In this document: positions 17,592 to 27,067 of the stretch, piece by piece
How the letters are laid out: the number at the start of each line of letters is the position of its first letter
Numbering within the stretch: the stretch's first letter is position 1
Assembly: GCA_963702685.1 (NCBI GenBank)
Contig: CAVPDQ010000005.1
Location: forward strand, 211,561 to 275,560
Reading direction: 5' to 3'
Origin: AP-15 sp963702685
Lineage (GTDB): Bacteria; Pseudomonadota; Alphaproteobacteria; ATCC43930; CGMCC-115725
Length of the DNA stretch: 64,000 nucleotides
The notes under the pieces: generated by a model
What the model was told of the DNA's origin: nothing
Databases searched by the model: none
The model's input: only the letters and a program-made list of their open reading frames with translations
Position numbers and translations under genes: made by a program

Positions 17592-17998
17592 TTGCGGTCG
17601 ACACTTCTGCGTTGATGGCGATCGTCCTCGCCGAGGCGGAGGCGGATTCCTGCATAGCCTCCCTCGGGGACGAGACCGAAGTCTTGGTTTCGGCCGCAAC
17701 CGTGGCGGAGGCCTTGATCGTTGCCGCCCGGCGCAATGTCGGTCGCGAAATGAGCCGGCTGATCGAGGGACTCGGCCTTGAGATCGTGTCGGTAACGCCA
17801 GCCTCGGCGCGCCGGGTCGCTGCGGCCTATCAACGCTGGGGTCGGGGCGTGCATCCGGCGGGTCTGAACTTTGGCGACTGCTTCTCCTATGAAGTGGCTG
17901 ACGAGCGTTCCTGCCCGTTGCTCTATGTCGGCGACGATTTCTCGAAAACGGACTTGCGGAGCGCGGTGCGACGCGAAGACAGCGCAGCCGGCGGCTGA
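17588..17998 (+). CDS. vapC: VapC-type PIN-domain toxin
   Basis: A 136-residue PIN ribonuclease. MIAVDTSALMAIVLAE gives the first Asp and the conserved (S/T)-A-L. A Glu lies in AATVAEAL, and the C-terminal acids lie in LNFGDCFSYEVA and YVGDDFSKTDL. The order and overlap with a Phd-type antitoxin identify the pair. The next gene block, on the opposite strand, is a second PIN/Phd pair, so two unrelated-looking modules sit tail to tail. Confidence 0.92.
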   Translation: MIAVDTSALMAIVLAEAEADSCIASLGDETEVLVSAATVAEALIVAARRNVGREMSRLIEGLGLEIVSVTPASARRVAAAYQRWGRGVHPAGLNFGDCFSYEVADERSCPLLYVGDDFSKTDLRSAVRREDSAAGG

Positions 17999-18045
17999 GG
18001 CCGTGCTGCCGCCATGCCGCCGCATCGGGGCGCGCGATGGCCGAG

Positions 18046-18441
18046 CTACTTCAGGATATTACGCGCGAGCCCGTGCGAGGCCCGCGTCAGCCGCTCGTCG
18101 TTGGTCCAAAGGGCATCGCAGCCGTGGTGCTGAGCGCAGGCGAGATGAAGCGCGTCGGGTGTCCTCAGACCGAACCTGGCCCGAAGCGACGCCGCTTGCA
18201 GATATACCGCTTCGGGCATCGCCAATGGCGCAAATCGTTCGAACAATGCGGTATATGCCCGTTCCAGAACCGGGTCGCCGCGCTTGATCGGCCCGACCAG
18301 GCATTCGCATTTGACCAGCGGAGAAATCCCGAAGCGGGCCGCCGCAGCCTGGGCCATGGCGTCGGCGACCGATATGCCCCAACGAGGATGGGCCTCGACC
18401 AAATAGATCAAGAGACAGGCATCGAGATAGATCAGTCCCAC
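18046..18441 (-). CDS. vapC: VapC-type PIN-domain toxin
   Basis: A 131-residue PIN toxin from a GTG start (18439-18441). MGLIYLDACLLIYLVE contains the first Asp; LVKCECLVGPIK gives the Glu; RTPDALHLACAQHHGCD and WTNDERL give the C-terminal acids. It overlaps the antitoxin gene by 10 bp. Only about 50% residue similarity by eye to the toxin at 17588, so the two are not recent duplicates. Confidence 0.92.
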   Translation of the reverse strand: MGLIYLDACLLIYLVEAHPRWGISVADAMAQAAAARFGISPLVKCECLVGPIKRGDPVLERAYTALFERFAPLAMPEAVYLQAASLRARFGLRTPDALHLACAQHHGCDALWTNDERLTRASHGLARNILK

Positions 18442-18698
18442 GCGCGTCGCTCTTCCGCGATCGATGTGTCGATTTCCTCGGCAGACCGCCTCGCGTAGGC
18501 CGGCAAGGGGTGGTTTCGGAGCCAGGTGAGAATGGCTTTTGCGGTGCCGATGTCCGCGCCCGCAAACGGTTCTGAATCCGCCGGCACGAGCCGCACCACC
18601 GGCTGGCCGCGATTGGCGATGACCACGTCGGTGCCGGCTTGCGCCAGCTTGATCAGCTGCGAGAGCCGGTTCTTGGCCTCAAAGACATTGACTTGCAC
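18432..18698 (-). CDS. Phd/YefM-family antitoxin
   Basis: An 88-residue antitoxin starting VQVNVFEAKNRLSQLIKLAQ and followed by VVIANRGQPVVRLVP, the Phd/YefM fold. The GTG start at 18696-18698 is preceded by GGAGCCCC. An upstream ATG (18737) is in frame but lies inside the operator, so I prefer the GTG. Autoregulation is likely through the palindrome at 18720-18745. Confidence 0.88.
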   Translation of the reverse strand: MQVNVFEAKNRLSQLIKLAQAGTDVVIANRGQPVVRLVPADSEPFAGADIGTAKAILTWLRNHPLPAYARRSAEEIDTSIAEERRAWD

Positions 18699-18719
18699 GG
18701 GGGGCTCCTGCGGCGATCG

Positions 18720-18745
18720 ATGGCTATACCTAGCCATAATGGCTA
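18720..18745 (-). promoter_or_regulatory. Operator with three TAGCCA half-sites
   Basis: TGGCTA (18721-18726), TAGCCA (18731-18736) and TGGCTA (18740-18745) alternate in orientation and form two overlapping palindromes; the right one is TAGCCATAATGGCTA. It lies directly upstream of the antitoxin gene, as expected for conditional cooperativity by a Phd/toxin complex. Confidence 0.55.
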
Positions 18746-18846
18746 ACCTTGTCCAGATCGGTCTCGGTAGCGCCGTCTCGGCTTGGGCGAACCGCCGGAT
18801 GTCACGCAATCCAAATTCTCGTGCCGCTGGCACGCCGGGCCGGCGG

Positions 18847-19299
18847 TCAGATCAGGCCGAGCTCGCGCAGCTCGTTCAGCATGCGGTCGGGCATCGTCGA
18901 AAAATCGCCGGCCGCGCCGGCCGGGACGTCGCGCGGCGCATCGGCCGGCGCCATATAGCGCCAGCCTTGAAAGGCCCGATAAGGCCGCAGCAAGGTCGCG
19001 ACCAGCACCGGATCGACCTCGATCAGGCAGTAGCCGCGGCCGTTGTCGTCGCGCTCGCGGCGAAAGCCGACAACACGCTGTCGCACTCGAATATGGCCCT
19101 TGATCACCCAATAGATCGAGCCGCCGTCGAGCACCGCCGCAGCGCGCCGCGGATGGTTGCGGGTGTAGACGGCACTCCAGCCGCGCTGGGCCAGCCGCTC
19201 GGCCCGGATTTGTCGCAAATGGTCGAGATCGCCGACGCCGACGGCGAGCTTGACGAGGTGCAGCGGGCCCGCGGCGCCGTTTGCCTCAGCCGGCTTCAT
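18847..19299 (-). CDS. DUF1489-family protein
   Basis: A 150-residue conserved alphaproteobacterial protein of unknown function. LHLVKLAVGVGDLDHL, LDGGSIYWVIKGHIRVRQ, CLIEVDP and RAFQGWRYM are the family blocks. The start ATG at 19297-19299 lies inside the end of the carboxylase gene (14-bp overlap), suggesting coupling to the accB/accC-type operon. Confidence 0.85.
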   Translation of the reverse strand: MKPAEANGAAGPLHLVKLAVGVGDLDHLRQIRAERLAQRGWSAVYTRNHPRRAAAVLDGGSIYWVIKGHIRVRQRVVGFRRERDDNGRGYCLIEVDPVLVATLLRPYRAFQGWRYMAPADAPRDVPAGAAGDFSTMPDRMLNELRELGLI

Positions 19300-21313
19300 C
19301 GCCGCCGCGCTCCGGGTCGGCCAGGACGACGAGCTCCGCACCCTCATCGACGAGGTCGCCGACGGCAAAGCGGACCCGCTCGACGACTCCGTCGGAGGGG
19401 GCGGCGACCGCGTGCTCCATCTTCATCGCCTCGATGACGACGAGCCTCTGGCCGCGGCGCACGCTGTCACCCGGCGCTACCAGCAGCGCGGCGACCCGGC
19501 CCGGCATCGGCGCGGTCAGCCGGCCCGCCGCCGGGTCTTCGCCGAGGCGCGCGGCGAGCGGGTCGATTTCGCTGAGCCGCCACTCCTCGCCGTCGATAAA
19601 CACAACGGTCTCGGCATCGCGGTCGAGCACGAAAATGCGGCGGCGCACCCCATCGAGCACGAGTACCAGCGACCCGTCGGGCTCGAGCTTCACCGGCGGC
19701 GGTCACACTTTGCGCCCCGAGCCGCAATCGCCACTCGCGGCCGTCCGCCTCGGCTTCGACGATTCGGGTCGCGCCGCCGTCGCGCAAGACGACATCCTGT
19801 CGGCCCCGCCCACCGAGGCGCCAGCAATCGTTGCGCGCCCATGGCGAATGCGGGTCGCCCGAGCCGGCCGCAGCGTGAGCGGCGCGGGTTGCGCGGGTCG
19901 AAAGCCGGCTCACCGCCGCCGCGAAGAGCGCTTCATCGGGGGCCGGGCGGGCCGGCGGCAGCAAGCTCGCGCGGCGTCGCTCGATAAAGCCGGTATCGAC
20001 GGCACCCGCGGCAAAATCGGGGTCGGCGGCGATGCGCGACAGAAACCCGAGATTGGTGCGCAGGCCCTGGACCGCGCTCATCGCCAGGGCGCGGCGCAGC
20101 CGTCCGATCGCGGCATCGCGGTCGGCGCCCCAGGCGATGATTTTGGCGATCATCGGGTCGTAATCGGGGGTGATGCGGTCGCCCGAGCGCACGCCCGTAT
20201 CGACCCGCGCGATCTCGGGCGGCGGCAGGTGAAGCCGATAGAGCGTCCCGGTCTGCGGCAGAAAGCCGCGGTCGGGGTCTTCGGCGTAGAGCCGCACCTC
20301 GATCGCGTGGCCGGAGGCGGCAAGCTCGTTTTGCCGCAATGGCAGCTTCTCGCCCGCGGCGACCCGCAATTGCCACTCGACGAGGTCGAGCCCGGTCACC
20401 GCTTCGGTCACCGCGTGCTCGACCTGAAGGCGCGTGTTCATCTCGATAAAATAAAACTCGTCGGGCCGGTCCGTCGGGACCACGAATTCGACCGTGCCGG
20501 CGCCCTCGTAGCCGACGGCGCGCGCCGCGAGGAGGGCGGCCTCGGCCATCGCATGGCGCCGTTTTTTGTCGAGCCCGGGGGCCGGCGCCTCCTCGACCAC
20601 CTTCTGGTGCCGGCGCTGGATCGAGCAGTCGCGATCGAAGATGTGGACGATATTGCCGTGCCGGTCGGCGAAGATTTGGACTTCGATATGCCGCGGCTCG
20701 ATCGAGGTATTTCTCGATCAGCATATGGTCGTCGCCAAAGGCGCCCAGGGATTCGCGCTTCGCCTCGGCAAGCGCCGCGCCGAAATCGGCTGGCGCGCGC
20801 ACGATGCGCATGCCGCGCCCGCCGCCGCCGGCCGATGCCTTGATCAATACCGGAAAGCCGACCCGTCGCGCTTCCTCGGCGAGCCGGTCCGGGTTCTGGT
20901 CGTCGCCGTGATAGCCGGGCACCACCGGCACACCCGCTTTGACCATCAGCGCCTTTGCCGCCGCCTTCGAGCCCATCGCCCGGATCGCCGCCGCCGGCGG
21001 CCCGACAAAGACCAGCCCCGCCGCCGTCGCACGCCGCGGCGAAATCGGCATTCTCCGAGAGGAAACCATAGCCCGGATGCACCGCCTCGGCGCCGCTTTT
21101 GCGCGCCGCATCGATGATCGCGGCAATGTTCAAATAGCTCCTGGCCGGCTCGGCCGGACCGAGCGGCCGCGCCTCGTCCGCCAGCTCGACATGCAGCGCC
21201 TCGCGATCGGCCTCGGAATAGACCGCGACCGTGGCGATCCCGAGCCGGCGCGCAGTGCGGATCACGCGGCAAGCAATCTCGCCGCGATTGGCGATCAAGA
21301 TTTTGGAGAACAC
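19286..21313 (-). CDS. Biotin-dependent acyl-CoA carboxylase, alpha subunit (methylcrotonyl/propionyl type), three frameshifts
   Basis: About 675 residues when joined. Order: biotin carboxylase N-lobe (FSKILIANRGEIACRVIRTA, HPGYGFLSENADFAAA), ATP-grasp (KASAGGGGRGMRIV; FIEMNTRLQVEHAVTE), then a C-terminal biotin carrier domain with the biotinylation site VIEAMKMEHAV. Shifts lie near 21031 (extra A), 20699 (extra G) and 19700. Start is GTG at 21311-21313, 4 bp after the partner gene. With the beta subunit it carboxylates a short acyl-CoA; methylcrotonyl-CoA (leucine breakdown) fits best from the partner, but propionyl or geranyl cannot be excluded. Confidence 0.88.
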
Positions 21314-21317
21314 CCGC

Positions 21318-22941
21318 TCACATCCTGAACACGCCGAAGCGGCCCATCTCCCCGTCGAACCGCTCGATCGGCGCGTTGAGGCTGGCCGAGATCGCCAAGG
21401 CCAGCACCATGCGGGTGTCGGCGGGGTCGATGACGCCGTCGTCCCAGAGCCGTGCGCTGGCGTAATAGGGGTGGCCCTGGGTTTCGTATTGGGCGCGGAT
21501 CGGCGCCTTGAATTTCTCTTCTTCGGCCTCGCTCCATGCCTCTCCATGCGCTTCGCGCGCGTCGCGGCGCAGCTGCGCCAAGACGGAGGCCGCCTGCTCG
21601 CCGCCCATCACCGAGATCCGCGCGTTCGGCCACAGCCACAAAAACCGGGGGCCGTAGGCGCGGCCGCACATGCCGTAATTGCCGGCGCCAAAGCTGCCGC
21701 CGATGATCACGGTAAATTTGGGCACCGCGGCGGTGGCGACCGCGGTCACCATCTTCGCCCCGTCCTTGGCGATGCCGCCCGCCTCGTATTTTTTGCCCAC
21801 CATAAAGCCGGCGATGTTTTGCAAAAAGACGAGCGGGATGCCGCGCTGGGCGCAGAGCTCGATAAAATGCGCGGCTTTCAACGCGCTTTCGGAAAAGAGA
21901 ATGCCGTTGTTGGCGAGGATGCCGACCGGATAGCCCCAGATACGGGCAAACCCGCAGACGAGGGTGGGTCCATAGAGCCGCTTGAACTCGTCGAACTCGC
22001 TGGCGTCGACGAGGCGGGCGATGATGTCGCGCACGTCGTAGGGCTGGCGCGTGTCGGACGGGATGACGCCGTAAAGCTCCTCGGCCGGATAGAGCGGCGG
22101 GGCCGGCCTCCGCGCTTCGAGCCCGGCCCGTTTTGGCCGGTTGAGGTTGGCGACGATATGGCGGGCGATGCCGAGCGCATGATGGTCGTCGAGCGCCAGA
22201 TGGTCGGTGACGCCGGAGGTGCGGCTGTGCAATTCGGCCCCGCCCAATTCCTCGGCGGTGACGATTTCGCCGGTGGCGGCGCGCACCAAGGGCGGGCCGC
22301 CGAGAAAGATCGTGCCCTCGCCTTTGACGATGATCGACTCGTCGGCCATCGCCGGGACATAGGCGCCGCCCGCTGTGCACGAGCCCATGACGAGGGCGAT
22401 CTGCGGCACGCCGAGCGCCGACAACCGCGCCTGGTTGTAAAAAATGCGGCCGAAATGGTCGCGGTCGGGAAAGACCTCGTCCTGCGCCGGCAGATAAGCA
22501 CCACCCGAATCGACGAGATAGAGGCAGGGCAGCCGGTTCTCGCCGGCGATCTCCTGCGCGCGCAGATGCTTTTTGACGGTGATCGGGAAATAGGTGCCGC
22601 CCTTGACCGTCGCGTCATTGGCGACGACGACGCATTCCCGGCCCATGATCCGGCCGATCCCGGTGACGATGCCGGCGGCCGGCACCTCGCCGTCATACAT
22701 GCCGTGCGCGGCGAGCGCCGAGAATTCGAGAAAGGGCGAGCCCGGATCGAGCAAGAGCCGCACCCGCTCGCGCACCGGCAACTTGCCGCGCTCGCGGTGC
22801 CGCCGCTGCGCCGCCGCGCCGCCACCCTCCTCGATCTTCCCCAGGGTCGTGCGCAGATCGGCGACCAGCGCCCGCATCGCTGCAGCGTTGTCGCGGAAGG
22901 CGTTCGAGCGGGGGTCGAGCGAGGTCGGGAGGAACAGCCAT
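21318..22941 (-). CDS. Acyl-CoA carboxylase carboxyltransferase, beta subunit (methylcrotonyl-CoA type), one frameshift
   Basis: About 540 residues. The N- and C-terminal crotonase-like halves are visible: GGTYFPITVKKHLRAQEIA, LVDSGGAYLPAQDEVFPD, MGSCTAGGAYVPAM, then NIAGFMVGKKYEAGGI and SFGAGNYGMCGRAYGP. The pattern matches MCCase beta. The likely start ATG (22939-22941, MAV) is in another frame from LPTSLDPRSNAFRDN; one extra C in a CCTCCC run near 22930 would explain this. It lies 4 bp upstream of the alpha subunit gene. Confidence 0.9.
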
Positions 22942-23310
22942 CGGTCCGGCCATCCTATCGCCGCAGAAGAGACCGGGGAAACGCCGCGACGAGGGCGGCC
23001 GCGAGCGCAAGCGGGCATCCGGGATCGACCGGAATTGTGCTTCGGCATGCCACAGCCGATCACATCTGCGTTACCGATTGCGTGCGACGGGGCGATCGGC
23101 CCGCAGGCGGATCACCCAGATTGCGGCCGATCGAGCGAGCCTCGAGCGCAGCGGCAAATTGTGTTTGCGGCAGTTGCGCGGGCTTCCTTGCCGCGGCCGC
23201 TCGTTTCGCGTGATCGCCGGATGGTATATAGGTTTGCGATGGCGAGGATGCCCCGTCACATCGCAATCGAGCTGCTGGGGCATCGCGCCCGGGACGCCGC
23301 TGCCGGGGTT

Positions 23311-24225
23311 ATGCGATCCCCCGGCGCCGGAGCTCGACTTGTGAAAAACCAGCGCCTCGCCGTCTGGCTGATGATCGCCCAGGCGATCCTGTTCGCGGCC
23401 GAGACTGCGATGATCCATCAGATCGGAGCGCGCGGCTCCCCTATGCAGCTGGCGCTGCTGCGCAGCGCCGGGGGATTGGCGCTGGTCGGGCTGCTCGCCG
23501 GGAAAGCCGGATGGTCGGTGCTGAAGACCAGCCAGCTGCCGATGCAGCTCCTGCGCGGGTTTGTATCGGTCTTATATCTTTGGGTGCTGATGTACTCGTT
23601 CGGCCACCTGCCGTTTGCCGACGCGACGGCGATTTCGTACACGCAGGCCGCGTATATCGCCATATTTTCCGCGCTCATCCTGAACGAGCGGATCACCCCT
23701 CTGAAATGGCTCGCGGTGGTGGTCGGCGTCGTCGGCGCGCTGCTGATCGTCAAGCCCGCCTTTGCCGGCCGCAATATCATCTACCTGATTGCTCTGCTCG
23801 GCACCAGCTTTAACGGCCTCGCTTTTGTGCTGAACAAGCATCTCCAGCGGCCGGGCGGCGATTCCCAATTGACGACCATGTTCTACGTCAATGCCGTTGG
23901 CGTCGTCTGCAACCTCCCGGTTTTGGCGATGGCGGCGCCGCCCGCGCGTGCGGTCTGGCCTTGGCTGTCGGGTGTGCTGATCTTCGGGCCGGTGGGGATG
24001 TATGCGGGGATGGTGGCGATCCGGCATGCCAGCGCCTCGACGCTCGGGCCTTATACCATCCTGCGTCTGGTGATTGCGGTGATCGGCGGCATCGTCCTGT
24101 TTCGCGAAATTCCCGACCTGCTCAGCTGGCTGGGCGTCGCCGCGATCCTCGCGAGCTGCCTGCTCGCGATCGAGCGCGCGTCGCCGCGAGCCGCCGACAG
24201 TGGCTCCGCCAAAGCCGTCGGGTGA
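23311..24225 (+). CDS. EamA/DMT-family membrane transporter
   Basis: About 300 residues with ten hydrophobic segments, for example AVWLMIAQAILFAAETAMI, WLAVVVGVVGALLIVK, IIYLIALLGTSFNGLAFVL and LVIAVIGGIVLF, and the internal two-fold EamA repeat. The late position of the first transmembrane helix favours GTG 23341 (KNQRLAVWL) or ATG 23311; earlier in-frame ATGs exist. Such proteins export or import metabolites such as amino acids or nucleosides; the substrate is unknown. Convergent with the next gene. Confidence 0.82.
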   Translation: MRSPGAGARLVKNQRLAVWLMIAQAILFAAETAMIHQIGARGSPMQLALLRSAGGLALVGLLAGKAGWSVLKTSQLPMQLLRGFVSVLYLWVLMYSFGHLPFADATAISYTQAAYIAIFSALILNERITPLKWLAVVVGVVGALLIVKPAFAGRNIIYLIALLGTSFNGLAFVLNKHLQRPGGDSQLTTMFYVNAVGVVCNLPVLAMAAPPARAVWPWLSGVLIFGPVGMYAGMVAIRHASASTLGPYTILRLVIAVIGGIVLFREIPDLLSWLGVAAILASCLLAIERASPRAADSGSAKAVG

Positions 24226-24240
24226 GGCCGCAAGCCGCCT

Positions 24241-24986
24241 TCACGGGCTCTTTCTGCTGCGCCGTCGGGTGTCGGCCGCGTAATGTCCGAGCATCCGCAT
24301 TTGCTCGGTATTGGGTTTCATCGTCGCTTCGAACTTTTGCCAATCGGCGGCGGTCAGCTCGGATAGGGTAGAGACCTCGAACGACGGCTCGCGGTAGCAT
24401 TGCCGCAGCAGCGGCTGCACCTGGAACAGCGGGTAGCGGACGTGAAATTCGACCGGCGAATTGGTGCGCGTCAGTCGGATGTTGGTGAAAAGCGGACCGA
24501 ACCAGGTTTCTGTCTCGACGATGCCTTCGAAGTGCTCATAACCCTGGTTCCGGGGAATGTTGGCGGGACCCCGCGACAGCAGCGCCCAACCCGGTGCGGT
24601 CCGCGCGAGATATCCGCTCCACACCTGCACGACGCCGGGCTCGCGTGAGACGGCAAGAAACGGCGGCGCCAGCGGCTTGACGGCATCAGGTGCGGCCTCT
24701 TCAAAGAATTGACGAAACCCCGGAAACTGGGCGCCGCGCAGCGGGTACCAATCTTCCGCACCCGCGTAGGTCCACGCAATCTCGACCCCGTCCCAGACCA
24801 GGCTGAAGCTGAGCGGCGGGTAGATATACCATCCGAACGCCGAAGCAGCTGGCGAGCGGCTTCACAATAGCGATAGCCGCGCATCGGAAGCATGCCATCG
24901 GCCGAGCGGTCGGCCGGCCGCGGAGCCGGAGCGTCGGGGATGAGCCGGTAAAACCGGCAGACCAGGTGTCTTGAGCCTGCTTAGCC
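24241..24986 (-). CDS. Uncharacterised protein next to a repeat-peptide gene (DUF6065-like), two frameshifts
   Basis: About 247 residues after joining three frames: MAKQAQDT, then LVCRFYRLIPDAPAPRP and DGMLPMRGYRYCEAA, then FGWYIYPPLSFSLVWDGV, GAEDWYPLRGAQFPGF and VVQVWSGYLARTAPGW to the end. From memory it resembles the DUF6065 family, which has no known function; this needs confirming by search. No catalytic motif is obvious. The Trp/Pro-rich core repeats the idea of a barrel. It begins 40 bp after the repeat-protein gene on the same strand and is likely its operon partner. Confidence 0.6.
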
Positions 24987-25026
24987 ATCTCTCCACTCCG
25001 TGTTCCGCGGTGACCGTCGAGTTTTC

Positions 25027-25574
25027 TTAACGCAACGGCGGGAACTCGGCGGTGATGCAGCCGTCGCCAAGCGCAGCGTGCCGCGGTCGGCGGTCTCGGG
25101 CGTGGGCTGGCGCAGCGGCGGGAACTCGGCCGGTGATGCAGCCGTCGCCAAGCGCAGCGTGCCGCGGTCGGCGGTCTCGGGCTTGGGCTGGCGCAGCGGC
25201 GGGAACTCGGCGGTGATGCAGCCGTCGCCAAAGCGCAGCGTGCCGCGGTCGGCGGTCTCGGGCTTGGGCTGGCGCAGCGGCGGGAACTCGGCGGTGATGC
25301 AGCCGTCGCCAAAGCGCAGCGTGCCGCGATCGGCGGTCTCGGGCTTGGGCTGGCGCAGCGGCGGGAACTCGGCGGTGATGCAGCCGTCGCCAAAGCGCAG
25401 CGTGCCGCGGTCGGCGGTCTCGGGCTTGGGCTGGCGCAGCGGCGGGAACTCGGCCGTGATGCAACCGTCGCCAAAGCGCAGCGTGCCGCGGTCGGCGGTC
25501 TCGGGCTTGGGCTGGCGCAGCGGCGGGAACTCGGCCGAGATCGAGGTGCAGGTCGGACGTTCACTCGAGTTCAT
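25027..25574 (-). CDS. Protein made of near-identical 27-residue repeats
   Basis: A leader (MNSSERPTCTSIS) is followed by six 81-bp repeat units that begin AEFPPLRQPKPET and end FGDGCIT, and then by a last partial AEFPPLR and a stop (TAA 25027-25029). Unit starts at 25522, 25441, 25360, 25279, 25198, 25117 and 25037 (leftmost partial), almost exactly 81 bp apart. Each unit has one Cys and no large hydrophobic core. Small indels (CCAAAG to CCAAG) near 25060 and 25150 shift the C-terminal units but are reversed by restoring one base. The GGGAGAAC before ATG 25574 is a good ribosome-binding site. Function unknown; a multi-core peptide precursor or a structural repeat protein are options. Confidence 0.7.
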
Positions 25575-26032
25575 CTGATGTTCTCCCTTGGTCACAGTTG
25601 AGCGAGGTTGGCCCTCAACGAGAGCATGCTGACAGGCGATGGAAGAAGGAAACGTGAAAACATTTCATTATCAACGTGAATAATGGGTGAATTCTGTTGC
25701 CTCGGCATGAGATTTGCATAAAACGCGCGATTGTTGCGATTGGTTCCTGCGCTCCGACAGCGGATCGTTCACGGATAAGGGTTCGCTAAAAGGTTGCAGG
25801 CGCAACGCTAATCAGATCGGAAAAAATGGTGACAAACGACTCCCGATCGTGAAAATTTCGTGATATAGACGTGATTACCTTTTTCGGAAGCCGGGTTGGG
25901 GAAGCTCACGGAAATGCCACATCAACCGACCGGATCGGGCCGAGCGGGCCTGGACGGTGCGTAGGCGGACCTAAGCCCCCGCGACGTTCGATCAAAGTGC
26001 TTTGCAGCGAGTCACCGAGCAGGACGAAAAGC
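25575..26032. other. AT-richer regulatory region between the repeat-protein gene and sciP
   Basis: A 458-bp divergent intergenic region with lower GC than its neighbours. It holds several CGTGAA/CGTGAT words (about 25651, 25672, 25848, 25873) and two small palindromes of the form GAAA-N1-3-TTTC (about 25655 and 25853). These may bind a regulator. I saw no CtrA box and no convincing sigma-70 pair. Confidence 0.4.
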
Positions 26033-26284
26033 ATGGAAAATCTGCCACATCCAAACACGAGCAGATGGATGCCGCGTCGCAAGGCTGCGGTCGTGGCTGC
26101 GGTGCGCAGCGGCCGCATCACGATGGAGGCGGCACGGAGTCTCTACCGGCTGTCGGAGGAGGAGCTCCGTTCCTGGGACCGCGCATTCCAGCTTCATGGT
26201 GTGCCGGGGCTGCGCGCTACTCGCATTCAGATTTATCGTTCTTTGCAGGCTAAGCAGAATGTCGCTCAATCCGCCGCTGACTGA
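26033..26284 (+). CDS. sciP: SciP/DUF1153-family CtrA-inhibiting regulator
   Basis: An 83-residue helix-turn-helix protein. SRWMPRRKAAVVAAVRSGRI, RLSEEELRSWDRAFQLHG and GLRATRIQIYR match DUF1153 proteins such as Caulobacter SciP, which bind DNA and hold CtrA inactive at the swarmer-to-stalked stage. Start ATG 26033. It supports an alphaproteobacterial origin and implies the CtrA cell-cycle circuit is present. Confidence 0.88.
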   Translation: MENLPHPNTSRWMPRRKAAVVAAVRSGRITMEAARSLYRLSEEELRSWDRAFQLHGVPGLRATRIQIYRSLQAKQNVAQSAAD

Positions 26285-26477
26285 TCTCTTGCCCGCGTGC
26301 GGATGGCGGGACGACGCCCCGCCACCTGGCGGTGCGAATCTTCGGGAGATGGCGCAAGGGCTCCGCAGCTTGGCCCGCGACTGCCGCTTCCCCGGCGCCC
26401 GACAGGAGGTGCTCGATTTGGCGACCAAGCTCGATCGGCGGGCCGATTATGTCGATTGGCGCAATGCTTTGATTTGA
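26259..26477 (+). CDS. Small hypothetical protein overlapping sciP
   Basis: A 72-residue frame, ATG 26259, which overlaps the sciP end by 26 bp and reads on in good codon usage (MSLNPPLTDLLPACGWRDD ... WRNALI). The C-terminal part, ARDCRFPGARQEVLDLATKL, looks helical. No family recognised. Could be a coupled small protein. Confidence 0.45.
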   Translation: MSLNPPLTDLLPACGWRDDAPPPGGANLREMAQGLRSLARDCRFPGARQEVLDLATKLDRRADYVDWRNALI

Positions 26478-26547
26478 CGCATTTCTAGCAGGCTGGGGGA
26501 AAACTCGTGATTCCTGCGAATCATCGCTCGTGCCAGCCTCTTCGGGG

Positions 26548-26625
26548 ATGCCCGGATCAAGTCCGGGCATGACGACTTTACTTGAATCCAAGACCTTACG
26601 TCATGGCCGGGCTTGACCCGGCCAT
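26548..26625. repeat. Two REP-like palindromes
   Basis: 26548-26570 (ATGCCCGGATC ... GGGCAT) and 26603-26625 (ATGGCCGGGCTTGACCCGG ... CAT) are near-perfect GC-rich inverted repeats of about 23 bp, of the kind scattered through alphaproteobacterial intergenic DNA. They are in a 590-bp stretch (26478-27067) with no gene. Confidence 0.75.
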
Positions 26626-26800
26626 CCGCGGACATCGGCTTTGACCGCCCCATCTGCGCACGGGCGGGTTTTTCCGCATCCAGCTACTGGGTCTCGATGC
26701 CTCGTCGCGATCGAGCCGGCTTATTTCATCAGAGCCCGACCCGAAATGAATCTCGTAAAATCAGCGCGTTGCGTGTGAAGAAATTGCTCTTTCCAAGAAA

Positions 26801-26941
26801 CGTCATTCCGGGGCGGCCCGAAGAGCCGAGCCCGGAACCCAAGAACACCTGAATTTCCAATATGTTCGACGTCCAGTGTTCATAGGTTCCGGGCTCGCGG
26901 CCCTGCGACAGGCTCAGGAGTGCCCGCGCCCCGGAATGACG
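26801..26941. repeat. About 140-bp imperfect inverted repeat (MITE-like)
   Basis: Outer arms CGTCATTCCGGGGC (26801-26814) and its exact complement (26928-26941); inner arms start GAGCCCGGAACC and pair with GGTTCCGGGCTC with about 18 of 21 matches. The whole can fold into one long stem. It carries no gene and resembles the dispersed palindromic elements of Bradyrhizobiales. Together with the REP-like pair it fills the gap between 26478 and 27067. Confidence 0.8.
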
Positions 26942-27067
26942 ACGTTTGGCATTTTTTCACACGCTCGAAAGCGGGGGCGACGAGTAACGCCTTGATATCG
27001 CGCAGATCATTTTGAGCCGAACACTCAGAAACATCCCGGCTTCTGACGCGAAAAGCCGGCTCGGGAC

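Noticed and set aside
19250..20843. Long plus-strand frames opposite the carboxylase alpha gene
   Set aside because: Shadows; the real gene is on the minus strand but is split by three indels, which makes the shadows look longer than it.
25036..25560. CRISPR-like array in the 81-bp repeats
   Set aside because: Units are contiguous with no unique spacers and are codon-sized (81 = 3 x 27).
25000..25578. Plus-strand repeat frame (RSVPRSAVSGLGWRSGGNSA units)
   Set aside because: The minus strand has a ribosome-binding site, a non-repetitive leader, and a natural stop right after the last unit. The plus strand has none of these.
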